A DNA stretch of 64,000 nt from Desulfobaculum bizertense DSM 18034 (lineage in GTDB: Bacteria; Desulfobacterota; Desulfovibrionia; Desulfovibrionales; Desulfovibrionaceae), in contig NZ_FUYA01000009.1 in assembly GCF_900167065.1 (NCBI RefSeq), forward strand, positions 51,080 through 115,079, read 5' to 3'. This document shows, in pieces, positions 1-7,876 of the stretch (position 1 is the first letter of the stretch; every line of letters begins with the position of its first letter). The position numbers were made by a program, and so were the translations under genes. A model generated the notes under the pieces. The model was not told the origin of the DNA and searched no databases. It was given only the letters and a program-made list of their open reading frames with translations.

Positions 1-2
1 GG

Positions 3-47
3 TTCGCAGCTCCGTTCATTTCGAATGCGGAGCGAATGGCTTTTTTT
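3..47 (+). terminator. probable terminator of an upstream operon
   Basis: An imperfect hairpin (about positions 3-36, arms TTCGC/CTCCG/CATT and AATG/CGGAG/CGAA, with small bulges) is followed after four bases by seven T at 41-47. This fits rho-independent termination of a gene left of the window. The bulges and the gap before the T-run lower confidence. Confidence 0.45.
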
Positions 48-258
48 CCGCAAAAATTATGGACTGTTCTCGGTCATAAGCAATGCCAGTGTTGAGGCTG
101 GCTGGCACCTTTTGCGATACCTTTTGCACTGCCGTCCCGGTGAGGAGCACGCCAGTAAGCGTTCAGAATCGTGGGGGATTGTGCAGGACGTTCAGCACTC
201 TTTAGCCGAAACCCGGTGGGGGAGCGTTTCTCCTCCGCGCCCGTGGTAGGGGGCATTC

Positions 259-765
259 ATGTTCGAACACATCCGTAGCGATTTTGTAACGCATGAACGT
301 GACCTGTTTCGGCAGGGCTTTTGGGTGATGTGCGTCTATCGCTTTGGACGCTGGCGCTATGGGATTCGCTTTTCACTGGTTCGCAAGTTTTTTTCGCTCC
401 TCTACAAGATTGCCTACAAGCTGGTGCAGATTCTGACTGGTGTTGAGCTGCCTTGTGAGGCCGAGCTTGGGGACCGTTTTCGTATCGATCATTTTGGAGA
501 CATTATCATCAGTGGCTATGCCCGTTTTGGAGATGACTGCGTGGTGCGAAATGGCGTGACGGTTGGTCTGCGGCATGAACGTGAGCCAGCAGCGCCCCGG
601 ATTGGGCACCGGGTCAGCATTGGGGCCGGGGCCAAGGTCTTGGGTCCGATTACCCTTGGGGATGACGTGGATGTTGGGGCAAATGCTGTTGTTATTCATG
701 ACGTGCCGGAGCGGCATATTGCCGTTGGAATCCCTGCACGGAATATCCCAAAGAAGACGTTATGA
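259..765 (+). CDS. serine O-acetyltransferase-like hexapeptide acetyltransferase of the EPS operon
   Basis: Protein of 168 residues. The N-terminal 60 residues are basic and aromatic, as in the short helical region of CysE-related acetyltransferases of polysaccharide loci. From about residue 65 it shows hexapeptide-repeat spacing typical of a left-handed beta helix. His78 in the IDHFGDI segment sits where CysE proteins have their catalytic histidine, and the C-terminus ends in the usual GIPARNIP segment. AGGGGG six bases before ATG 259 supports the start. The stop overlaps the next start by four bases (ATGA). In this context it more likely acetylates a sugar or lipid-linked glycan than makes O-acetylserine, which is inference. 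It is the first gene of the operon. I saw no convincing promoter in positions 48-258. Confidence 0.8.
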   Translation: MFEHIRSDFVTHERDLFRQGFWVMCVYRFGRWRYGIRFSLVRKFFSLLYKIAYKLVQILTGVELPCEAELGDRFRIDHFGDIIISGYARFGDDCVVRNGVTVGLRHEREPAAPRIGHRVSIGAGAKVLGPITLGDDVDVGANAVVIHDVPERHIAVGIPARNIPKKTL

Positions 766-2885
766 CAGAGCATGCAAATATAGATGTGGTCGTCATTGGG
801 GTGAATGCTGCGGCAACCCTCAGGGACTGCCTGGAAAGTGTCCAGCATTCACACTGGCCTCAGGATGCCCTTCGGCTTTTTTATGTTGATGGTGGTTCTG
901 TGGATGAGAGCTGTGACATCGCGCTGGAGTGCGGGGCTGAGCTACTGCATCTGGAGCATGGCATAGCGCCGACCCCCGGGCGCGGGCGCAATGTAGGGTG
1001 GCAGGCTGGTAAGGCACCCTATGTTCAGTTTTTGGATTCCGATACGCTTTTGGACCCGGAGTGGCTTGCTACAGGCATGAGCCTGCTTCAGGCAGAGCAC
1101 AGTTGCGCGGCTGTTTTCGGGAATCGTCGAGAACAGAATCCGTCTGCCTCTGTGTACAACTGGATTGCGGATTTGGAGTGGAATCCACCCGCAGGGAAGG
1201 TTGCTGCATTTGGTGGAGATGTTCTGGTGCGCCGTGAGGCTTTGGCCAAAGTTGGCGGCTACGACGAAATTTTGGTTGCTGGCGAGGACCCGGACTGCTC
1301 GCTTCGCATTGGCGAACGAGGCTGGAGCATTGAGCATGTGGATGTGCCCATGACGATGCACGATATTGGGATGACGAAGCTTTCGCAGTGGGCGCGCCGG
1401 GCTTTTCGTACGGGCTATGGCTATGCCGCTGTGACACATCGCCATTTTCGTTCGCAGGAGAGCTTCTGGAAATATGAATGCGGGCGAATCCTTGCTCGTG
1501 GTGGGGCGGCACTGTGCGCAGTGCTGTGTTTTCTTTTGGGGCTTTTTTCTGCTCCGTGGCTTTGGGGCACTGCCGTTGCAGGTTTTGTCCTTTTGTACCC
1601 CCGGATTTTTTCCATCAGGAAGTTCATGGCGCAAAAGCAGATTACGCGGCCCAAGGCGCGAACATATGCATGGCACTGCACAATGGTTGTTGTGCCCCAA
1701 ATTTTTGGAATGTTTCGCTATATGTGGGGAATCCTGACGGGGCAGCCTCTTCAGAACGCTGTGAAAAAGCTGGCCACAGCCGGGCAGCGTTTGGGGCTGT
1801 TTGTGGTTTTGGCTCTGCTTGTGACCTTGAGTGCCTGTAATCCTATTCGGCCTGAAATTGTTCCAGATGAGCATAGCGTCGGAGAGTTTAAGACTGACGA
1901 AGGTGCAATTAAATCCCGATTCGCAACAGAAGAGGCCATTGCCGCGTTTTCGCAGGAAGTGCCCAATACCTACCTGATGGGACCAGGGGACTCTCTGGAA
2001 CTCAAAGTCTGGCAGCGGCCCGAACTCTCTGATCGTAATATTCGGGTGGCCCCGGACGGGACCATTAGCGTGATGCGCATTGGCATGGTGCAGGTCAAGG
2101 GACGGAGCATTCAGGACGTCACCCGTGAGATCAGCAAGCGGCTGAGCAAATTTTATGAGCGACCGGAAGTCCGGCTCTCCGTGTCCCGCTATGCGAACAA
2201 CAAAGCCTTTGTACTGGGGCGTGTGACCAATCCGGGCCTGATTACTTTTGAAGGCGAGGGGACGCTTTTGGAAGCCTTGGCATTATGCGGTGGTCTGCCG
2301 CTGTTGCGCAAGGAAGCCTTTTTGTCCAAGTGCGCCATTATTCGGGGACGGGACCGCATTGTGTGGGTTGATCTTGGTGATCTGCTTGAGGGAAACATGG
2401 CGCTTAATGCCAAAATCATGAACAACGACGTTATTTATATTCCTGAAAGCGAAGACAAGGTGGCCTACGTGATGGGCTATGTCCGTTCTCCCGGAGCGAT
2501 ACGCCTCAAGAGTCGTATTACGGTGCTGGATGCGATTATGCATTCTGGTGGACCCGCGCAGGGGGCAGACATGAGCCGCTGTTATCTGGTGCGCAACAAG
2601 GGTGGAAAGCCGCTCATTCGGCGCATCAGTTTGCGGGATGTTGTGGAGAAGGGAGACTTTTCCAGAAATTACATCGTGGAAGACAACGACGTTATCTACA
2701 TAGGCTCGTCTGCAATGACGGACTTCAACTACGTGATGCGCTCAATTATCCCAATGATGGACGTTTTGGATCTTGGCACCAATGTTTTGGAACGCTTTGG
2801 CGTCATGCCACATCTGCGTGAGGACTGGTGGGGATGTCTGGATTGTGACCAGCAGGATCTCAAGACAGATGATGATGACGACTAG
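762..2885 (+). CDS. GT2 glycosyltransferase fused to Wza-like polysaccharide export lipoprotein
   Basis: A single 707-residue frame covers two normally separate proteins. Residues 1-240 are a GT-A glycosyltransferase family 2 domain: a DGGS loop near 43-46, the nucleotide-sugar DSD at 92-94, and a GGDVLVRR...GEDPD acceptor region. Residues 240-330 hold membrane segments. Residues 334-359 then form a complete lipoprotein signal peptide (KK, hydrophobic stretch, LSAC box with Cys359). Residues about 390-690 are a Poly_export domain plus SLBB repeats, as in Wza outer-membrane exporters, ending in an acidic tail. An in-frame GTG at 1761 could start the lipoprotein independently, although no good ribosome site precedes it. 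There is no stop codon between the two halves. The start at 762 overlaps the upstream stop. The domains are clear, but whether one or two proteins are made is open. Confidence 0.85.
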   Translation: MTEHANIDVVVIGVNAAATLRDCLESVQHSHWPQDALRLFYVDGGSVDESCDIALECGAELLHLEHGIAPTPGRGRNVGWQAGKAPYVQFLDSDTLLDPEWLATGMSLLQAEHSCAAVFGNRREQNPSASVYNWIADLEWNPPAGKVAAFGGDVLVRREALAKVGGYDEILVAGEDPDCSLRIGERGWSIEHVDVPMTMHDIGMTKLSQWARRAFRTGYGYAAVTHRHFRSQESFWKYECGRILARGGAALCAVLCFLLGLFSAPWLWGTAVAGFVLLYPRIFSIRKFMAQKQITRPKARTYAWHCTMVVVPQIFGMFRYMWGILTGQPLQNAVKKLATAGQRLGLFVVLALLVTLSACNPIRPEIVPDEHSVGEFKTDEGAIKSRFATEEAIAAFSQEVPNTYLMGPGDSLELKVWQRPELSDRNIRVAPDGTISVMRIGMVQVKGRSIQDVTREISKRLSKFYERPEVRLSVSRYANNKAFVLGRVTNPGLITFEGEGTLLEALALCGGLPLLRKEAFLSKCAIIRGRDRIVWVDLGDLLEGNMALNAKIMNNDVIYIPESEDKVAYVMGYVRSPGAIRLKSRITVLDAIMHSGGPAQGADMSRCYLVRNKGGKPLIRRISLRDVVEKGDFSRNYIVEDNDVIYIGSSAMTDFNYVMRSIIPMMDVLDLGTNVLERFGVMPHLREDWWGCLDCDQQDLKTDDDDD

Positions 2886-2902
2886 CTGAAACGGGAGGTC
2901 TG

Positions 2903-4693
2903 ATGGGGACAGGCAAGACCAAGACGCTGGGCCGCAGGGTCGCTGCAGGGTCAATTATGGGGATGGGCGCGAACGTTGTCTTTTTGGCAAGTCGCCTTGC
3001 TCTGACTCCCTTTATTCTGGCCTATGTTTCACTGGCAGATTTTGGTCTGTGGTCTGTGTGCTTTATTGTCCTTTCCTACGCCGGACTGACTGCTTTTGGC
3101 ATTCAGAATGCCTACGTCAAATACGTTGCGCAGTATAATGCAGAAGGAAATCTTGAATCCGCCAGTGTCTTGGTGAGCACCGGGCTTGTGGTGATGACGG
3201 GTGTGAGCCTTGTGCTTTTTGCTGCGCTTCTTGGGTGTGTGCCGCTGTTTATGACCCTTTTTGATATTGATCCCGACCTGCGTGAGCTGGCGGGGTTCAT
3301 GATTTTGGGAACGGCTGCGGCATTTTTGCTGGATCTGACTTTTTCGGCCTTTCGGGGCGTTTTGGAAGGCATGCAGGAAATCGTGCTCTCCCGGTCCGTC
3401 TGGCTTGCGGCGACTCTTTTGGAACTGGCCCTTGTTTTTGTCTTTTTGCCTCTTGGCTACGGCATTCGGGGTGTGCTCTACGCATACGCTCTCAAGACGG
3501 TTTTTGAAGTCCTGGTCAATATGCTCTTTGCCTTCCGCAAAGTTCCGGGCCTGAGGGTTGGGCCTCGCTATGTGCGCCGGGAAGCCCTGCACGCGCTGTT
3601 TGTGTTTGGTGGGAAAGTACAGTTCCTTGGTGTGCTTGGGATTTTTCTTGGAACCTTTGACCGTATCGTTACGACGGCCATGCTTGGCCTTTCTGCCACT
3701 GGCCTTTTTGAAGTTGCCAGAAAACTTCCGTTCACGGGGCGGAGTATCACGGGCGCTGCGTTTGTTCCGTTTTTGCCTGCTGCGTCAAGCCTTGGTGGGG
3801 ACTGGCTTGAGAGTCCTGCTCCCACTGTGCAGCAAAAATTTCGGAAGTATATGGCGCTGTGCCTGCTTGCTCTTGTTGGGTCCTGTTTTTTGATTGCTCC
3901 GCTGGCATTTTATGACTGGCAGCAGCGCGGCTATGGCTGGAGCGAACCGTCGTTTTGGGCCATGTGCCTAAGTGTGTTGCTGCTTTTTCTTCCGGGAATT
4001 CAGATTTTTGCATGGCTTCGCCGTTTCATAAGCGGCGGTGAATATCTGGAGTCTCCCAAGCTTGTTGAGCTGTACCTCACAGGCTGTCGGCACATCAATC
4101 TGGTGAATTTTACGCTCTATGCATTTTTGGCGGCAGCAGCAAATGAACTGCTCTATACGTGGCTCGGAACAGGATATGATGGCGCAGAACACATAATGCG
4201 TGTTATTTGTATTGTGAGTCTCGTGCATCTGGCGACAGGAGCGGGCACTGCGGTGTTCAAGGGTGTGAATCGCACCGGGCGTGAGCTTGAATACACGCTC
4301 ATGCAGCTTGTCCTCGCACTTTTGTGGATTCCGGGGCTGGCATGGAGCTATGGCCTTTATGGTGCAGTTCTTGGCGTGGCACTGAGCACCATCCCGCCAA
4401 GTTGCTATTTTATTGTTCGCACAAATCAGGCCCTGCGGATTGCATGGCGAGAGTACTTTGTCCGCACCGTGCTTCCGGGCTTTGCTCCCATCTTGAGTGG
4501 TGGGCTTGTCTGGCTTGTGCTTTCCCAGCTTCCGCAGTTCTCCCGGTGGACAACGTTGTTTGTCCTTGGCGGGCTGGGGCTGGGATATTTGACCGTTACC
4601 GCATTTCTCCTTTGGGCACTTTTTGTGACGCAGGAGGAGATGGGGATGGTGCGGAACGCGTTTTCTCGACTGTGGGCAAAGCTGAGAGGTTAA
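2903..4693 (+). CDS. Wzx-like lipid-linked oligosaccharide flippase
   Basis: Protein of 596 residues, almost entirely hydrophobic, with roughly 14 predicted membrane segments. The N-terminal region is typical of polysaccharide biosynthesis/MATE-like flippases, with LxxxPFILAYVSLADFGLW spacing around residues 30-50 and an internal FDRIVTTAMLG segment. Such proteins move undecaprenyl-linked repeat units across the inner membrane. GGGAGG lies six bases upstream of ATG 2903. It follows the Wza-like exporter by 17 bases and precedes the copolymerase by one base, so it is clearly in the operon. It is somewhat longer than many Wzx proteins (about 420-500 residues), with the extra length in the middle and at the C-terminus. 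Substrate cannot be inferred. Confidence 0.85.
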   Translation: MGTGKTKTLGRRVAAGSIMGMGANVVFLASRLALTPFILAYVSLADFGLWSVCFIVLSYAGLTAFGIQNAYVKYVAQYNAEGNLESASVLVSTGLVVMTGVSLVLFAALLGCVPLFMTLFDIDPDLRELAGFMILGTAAAFLLDLTFSAFRGVLEGMQEIVLSRSVWLAATLLELALVFVFLPLGYGIRGVLYAYALKTVFEVLVNMLFAFRKVPGLRVGPRYVRREALHALFVFGGKVQFLGVLGIFLGTFDRIVTTAMLGLSATGLFEVARKLPFTGRSITGAAFVPFLPAASSLGGDWLESPAPTVQQKFRKYMALCLLALVGSCFLIAPLAFYDWQQRGYGWSEPSFWAMCLSVLLLFLPGIQIFAWLRRFISGGEYLESPKLVELYLTGCRHINLVNFTLYAFLAAAANELLYTWLGTGYDGAEHIMRVICIVSLVHLATGAGTAVFKGVNRTGRELEYTLMQLVLALLWIPGLAWSYGLYGAVLGVALSTIPPSCYFIVRTNQALRIAWREYFVRTVLPGFAPILSGGLVWLVLSQLPQFSRWTTLFVLGGLGLGYLTVTAFLLWALFVTQEEMGMVRNAFSRLWAKLRG

Positions 4694-4694
4694 C

Positions 4695-6863
4695 ATGTCA
4701 GAGACACCCTCTTTAGGTCCTCCCAGAGTGATGGGAAGCAAAGGCAAACCCTTTGATGTTCCGGGGGCAATTTCCCGGTACATGAAGGTTATTGTTGTGC
4801 TGGGTCTCGGTCTGTTCATGCTGCTTGCACCGCTGGCGTTTATTATGAGCAAGCCATTCTATGAAGTGAGTGGCTCTTTGCGCTTGACCCGTGAAATTCC
4901 TCCAATCATTACGAATTTTGGACAGCGCCAAATTTCCAGCTATTTCCGCGACTATGCCCAGACTCAGCTTCGGGTGCTGATGGCGGAGCAGACGCTTCAG
5001 CAGGCATGGGAGCGTTTGCCTGAGAATTTTCAGGAAAATATTCTTCCCGGCGTGAAGGATTCCAAACTTGCAGCTCAGCTTTTGCCCAGAAAACTGAACG
5101 CAGGGGTGGTGTATGGAACGACGTTTTTGACCCTTGGAGCGAGTGGTAATGTTCCCGAAGGACTGGCGGAGTTGGTCAACACCGTCATGCTTGTTTTTGC
5201 TGAACGCGTGCAGCAGGAAGAAGCGGGAATTGATTCTTCCCGTATTGTTGGTTTTCGCAAAGAACGGGAGAAGCTTGCTGCGAACGTCGAAGAGTTGTCC
5301 AACGAACTGGAACGCATAGGAAGCAAGGTCCGCACGAGTACGTTTACTGAACAGTTTAACCTGTCCAGCAAGCTGCAGAACGAGATGCAAAAAGCGTGGG
5401 TTCAGGCTTATGCTGATTTGCTGAACAAGGAGAATGCCTACAAGAGCATCAAGGGGCAGGCTGAGCAGATTCGAAAGCTTCCCATTCAGTCTCTTGCCGA
5501 TGAAATGGTTGCTGGTGACGAGTCCTTGTGGAGCATCAGCTACTGGACATACAAGACCATGCAGGAAATGCGGGCTACCATTGATGGAACGACGTCGAGC
5601 AACCCGGACCGGCGCTACATTGAGGCCCGCATGGGGTCCATGAAGAATTATGAAACGCAGCTGAAAGAACGAATTTCTGCCCGCGCGTTACGTATTGTTG
5701 GGGATAAGCGGGATTACGAGCTGGACCGGAGAGTCATTGAGGCCCGTCATCAGTTTGAAGCGGCGCTGCGTACAGAAGAAAATTTGCGAGAAAAGCTGAA
5801 CATTGCAGAGAAGGAAGTTGCAGAGACTTCGCAGGGTATTCTCAAAGCGCAACGGATTGCCGCCCGGGTGGAACACGCCCGCGAGCAGCTGTTTCGTTTT
5901 GATGAACGTTTGGGTGACCTTGCTGCAGAAGCAGGAAGCGGAGTCAGCCGCGTTGTTATTCAAACCTTTGCGAGTCCGCCCATTGCCCCGGCTGGAAACA
6001 GCTTCAAAAAGCTGCTTATTATGTGCTTTGCCCTGTCTTTTGGCAGTGTGGGCTGTGTGTTCCTTGCTGGTGATCTTGTGGATGGGCGAATCCGGAGCCC
6101 CAAAGACATGGGGCATGCAGTGGATGGGCAGGTCTCGTGGCCTATTTCTAAATATGATGGTGACTTTGCGCGAGTCTCTCTTGAAAGCCCAACAGACGTG
6201 AGCGCCAAAGCTATTCGCAGCCTTGCGGATAAGCTCAATGACGAGCACGCCGCAAATGGTGCCAAGATTGTTCTTTTTTCTGGTGCAGGACGGGAGTGCG
6301 GCTCGACAACCCTTGCCCTGAACACGGCCCATGCTCTGACCATGCACTCGCCGCGAGTGCTTTTGGCCGAGATTAACTCGGTGAGTCATGGCTTGTCCGA
6401 AATCATGGGGCATGATCGCAAGGCGGGCGTGCCTATTGAAGAGAGTGGCGAACATGATGTGGCGTTTTTGGACGCAATCATGCGCGATGAAGAACGGAAA
6501 ATCTGGATTCTGTTTGTGGACGAAAGCCATTGGCTGGATCTTGAAGCCAACCGTTTTGTTTCTGTGCTGGAATCTCTGAAAAAAAGCTATGATTTCATCG
6601 TTATTGACTCTGGTCCTGTGCTCATGAGTGACCTGACCGAGTTTATGGCTCGGCATACGGATATTGCTGTGCTCGTGGGGCAGGGTGACGGGAGCCTTTA
6701 CAAGAATGCGCGTTTTTCTGCTGAGCTGTTCCGCATGCTGGAAGTCCCGGCACTGGCTGCCGTACTCAACTGGGGCGCAAAGCGCATACCAAGCAGTTTG
6801 GAAAAATTTGTGGCGCGTGTGCCGCTGCTTGCGAAACTGGTTCATCATTCCCGACGCATCTAG
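4695..6863 (+). CDS. Wzc-like polysaccharide copolymerase with degenerate tyrosine-kinase domain
   Basis: Protein of 722 residues. The N-terminal membrane segment (about 30-55) and a second segment (about 435-455) flank a periplasmic region rich in coiled coil (about 170-420), the layout of PCP-2a/Wzz-Wzc chain-length regulators. The C-terminal cytoplasmic domain resembles a BY-kinase, but its key motifs are altered. The P-loop reads GAGRECGSTT at about 530-539, with Gly where the Walker lysine should be. The Walker A' region reads VLLAEINS (555-562) instead of an Asp-containing motif. The C-terminus lacks a tyrosine cluster. The later FIVIDSG (Asp638) is kept. It probably controls chain length or export as a scaffold rather than as an active kinase, which is inference. 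GAGAGG precedes the ATG. Confidence 0.82.
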   Translation: MSETPSLGPPRVMGSKGKPFDVPGAISRYMKVIVVLGLGLFMLLAPLAFIMSKPFYEVSGSLRLTREIPPIITNFGQRQISSYFRDYAQTQLRVLMAEQTLQQAWERLPENFQENILPGVKDSKLAAQLLPRKLNAGVVYGTTFLTLGASGNVPEGLAELVNTVMLVFAERVQQEEAGIDSSRIVGFRKEREKLAANVEELSNELERIGSKVRTSTFTEQFNLSSKLQNEMQKAWVQAYADLLNKENAYKSIKGQAEQIRKLPIQSLADEMVAGDESLWSISYWTYKTMQEMRATIDGTTSSNPDRRYIEARMGSMKNYETQLKERISARALRIVGDKRDYELDRRVIEARHQFEAALRTEENLREKLNIAEKEVAETSQGILKAQRIAARVEHAREQLFRFDERLGDLAAEAGSGVSRVVIQTFASPPIAPAGNSFKKLLIMCFALSFGSVGCVFLAGDLVDGRIRSPKDMGHAVDGQVSWPISKYDGDFARVSLESPTDVSAKAIRSLADKLNDEHAANGAKIVLFSGAGRECGSTTLALNTAHALTMHSPRVLLAEINSVSHGLSEIMGHDRKAGVPIEESGEHDVAFLDAIMRDEERKIWILFVDESHWLDLEANRFVSVLESLKKSYDFIVIDSGPVLMSDLTEFMARHTDIAVLVGQGDGSLYKNARFSAELFRMLEVPALAAVLNWGAKRIPSSLEKFVARVPLLAKLVHHSRRI

Positions 6864-6887
6864 TGCGCGATACGAGAAGGAGCATCT

Positions 6888-7874
6888 ATGTCTCAGTCTG
6901 AACCTGTCTTTGTCTGCTGTGTCGAAGCTGGTCCGCTAGAAATTGGCTGCGTGCGTTTGGCCGGAAGTCTACGCCGGTTTGGGGGACGCTTTGCACGAAA
7001 TCCCTTTATCGCCGTGACGCCCCGGCTTGGTCCGCCTCTTGGGAAAAAGACTCTGGCCGCGTTTGAGCAGCTCGATGTGCAGTATGAGCGCTTTCGGGCG
7101 GATGAGGAATATGCGTGGAATAATTTCATGAACAAGCCGCATGCCATTTTGCGAGCGCAGGAGCTGAGTGGGGCAGAGGTCCTGACATGGCTTGATAGCG
7201 ACGTGCTGGTTTTGCATGAACCCTCTTTGCTGGAGTTGTCTGAGACAGAAGACCTTGCCGCATGTGCTCCAGACAAGAATTTGGGAAGTTCTGGGCCTGA
7301 TGACGAAAACGATGCCTACTGGCAGGAGCTGTGCGCTCTGATGGGAATAGACATAGAGGCGCTTCCTTTTGTGACGACATGGGCAGAGCAGGAAAAAATT
7401 CGGCTCTATTACAACAGCGGAGTCTTTAGTTTCCGGACGTCCACGGGATTTGCCGAACGCTATCTGGAAGACTGCCGAACGCTTTTGGATGCGCGACTTG
7501 CCTCACAGCATGCAGGCATCTTTTTTACCGATCAGGTTATGCTTGGGCTAACGGCCTATCGACTGGGTATGAGGATGCGGGAGCTTCCTCATATGTATAA
7601 TTTTGCAGTGGGGTCCTCAGAGCCGGATGCGTGGGAGTCTCCGCTGCTGTCTGATGTCGTGTGCCTGCATTATCACGACGCAATGTGGCCCAAAAACTGG
7701 CCGCGTCTTGTGCGTTCTTTGGCCAAGGCCCGCAGTGATGTGTCGGGCTGGATGGCGCCAAAGGGTCCAATGGTCAATCCGCAGGGGCTGATGGGAAAAA
7801 TTTGCTCTCGACTGCAAAAGCATTTCCGTGAGCGGTTTTTGCACAGGCACATGGCGGGATGCAAAGTGGTGTAG
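6888..7874 (+). CDS. putative GT-A type glycosyltransferase
   Basis: Protein of 328 residues without signal peptide or clear membrane segment. It starts with a strand-loop (VFVCCVEAG) followed by a WLDSDVLV motif with Asp103 and Asp105, which fits the metal- and nucleotide-binding DxD of GT-A glycosyltransferases. A later region (about residues 175-190, LYYNSGVFSF) and a C-terminal HYHD segment near residue 265 also resemble GT8/GT-A sugar transferases. AAGGAG lies seven bases before the ATG. It stands between the copolymerase and the GH-like lipoprotein, so a role in repeat-unit assembly is likely. I cannot assign a CAZy family from sequence alone. Confidence 0.65.
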   Translation: MSQSEPVFVCCVEAGPLEIGCVRLAGSLRRFGGRFARNPFIAVTPRLGPPLGKKTLAAFEQLDVQYERFRADEEYAWNNFMNKPHAILRAQELSGAEVLTWLDSDVLVLHEPSLLELSETEDLAACAPDKNLGSSGPDDENDAYWQELCALMGIDIEALPFVTTWAEQEKIRLYYNSGVFSFRTSTGFAERYLEDCRTLLDARLASQHAGIFFTDQVMLGLTAYRLGMRMRELPHMYNFAVGSSEPDAWESPLLSDVVCLHYHDAMWPKNWPRLVRSLAKARSDVSGWMAPKGPMVNPQGLMGKICSRLQKHFRERFLHRHMAGCKVV

Positions 7875-7876
7875 CT

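Noticed and set aside
90..122. Sigma-54-like TGGCAC...TTGC sequence upstream of the EPS operon
   Set aside because: The GG and GC dinucleotides are 8 (or, using the earlier TGGC, 12) bases apart instead of 10, so spacing is wrong for both choices.
942..1874. 310-codon minus-strand frame opposite the GT2/Wza gene
   Set aside because: It has no family resemblance and lies antisense to a well-supported gene; it is a by-product of base composition.
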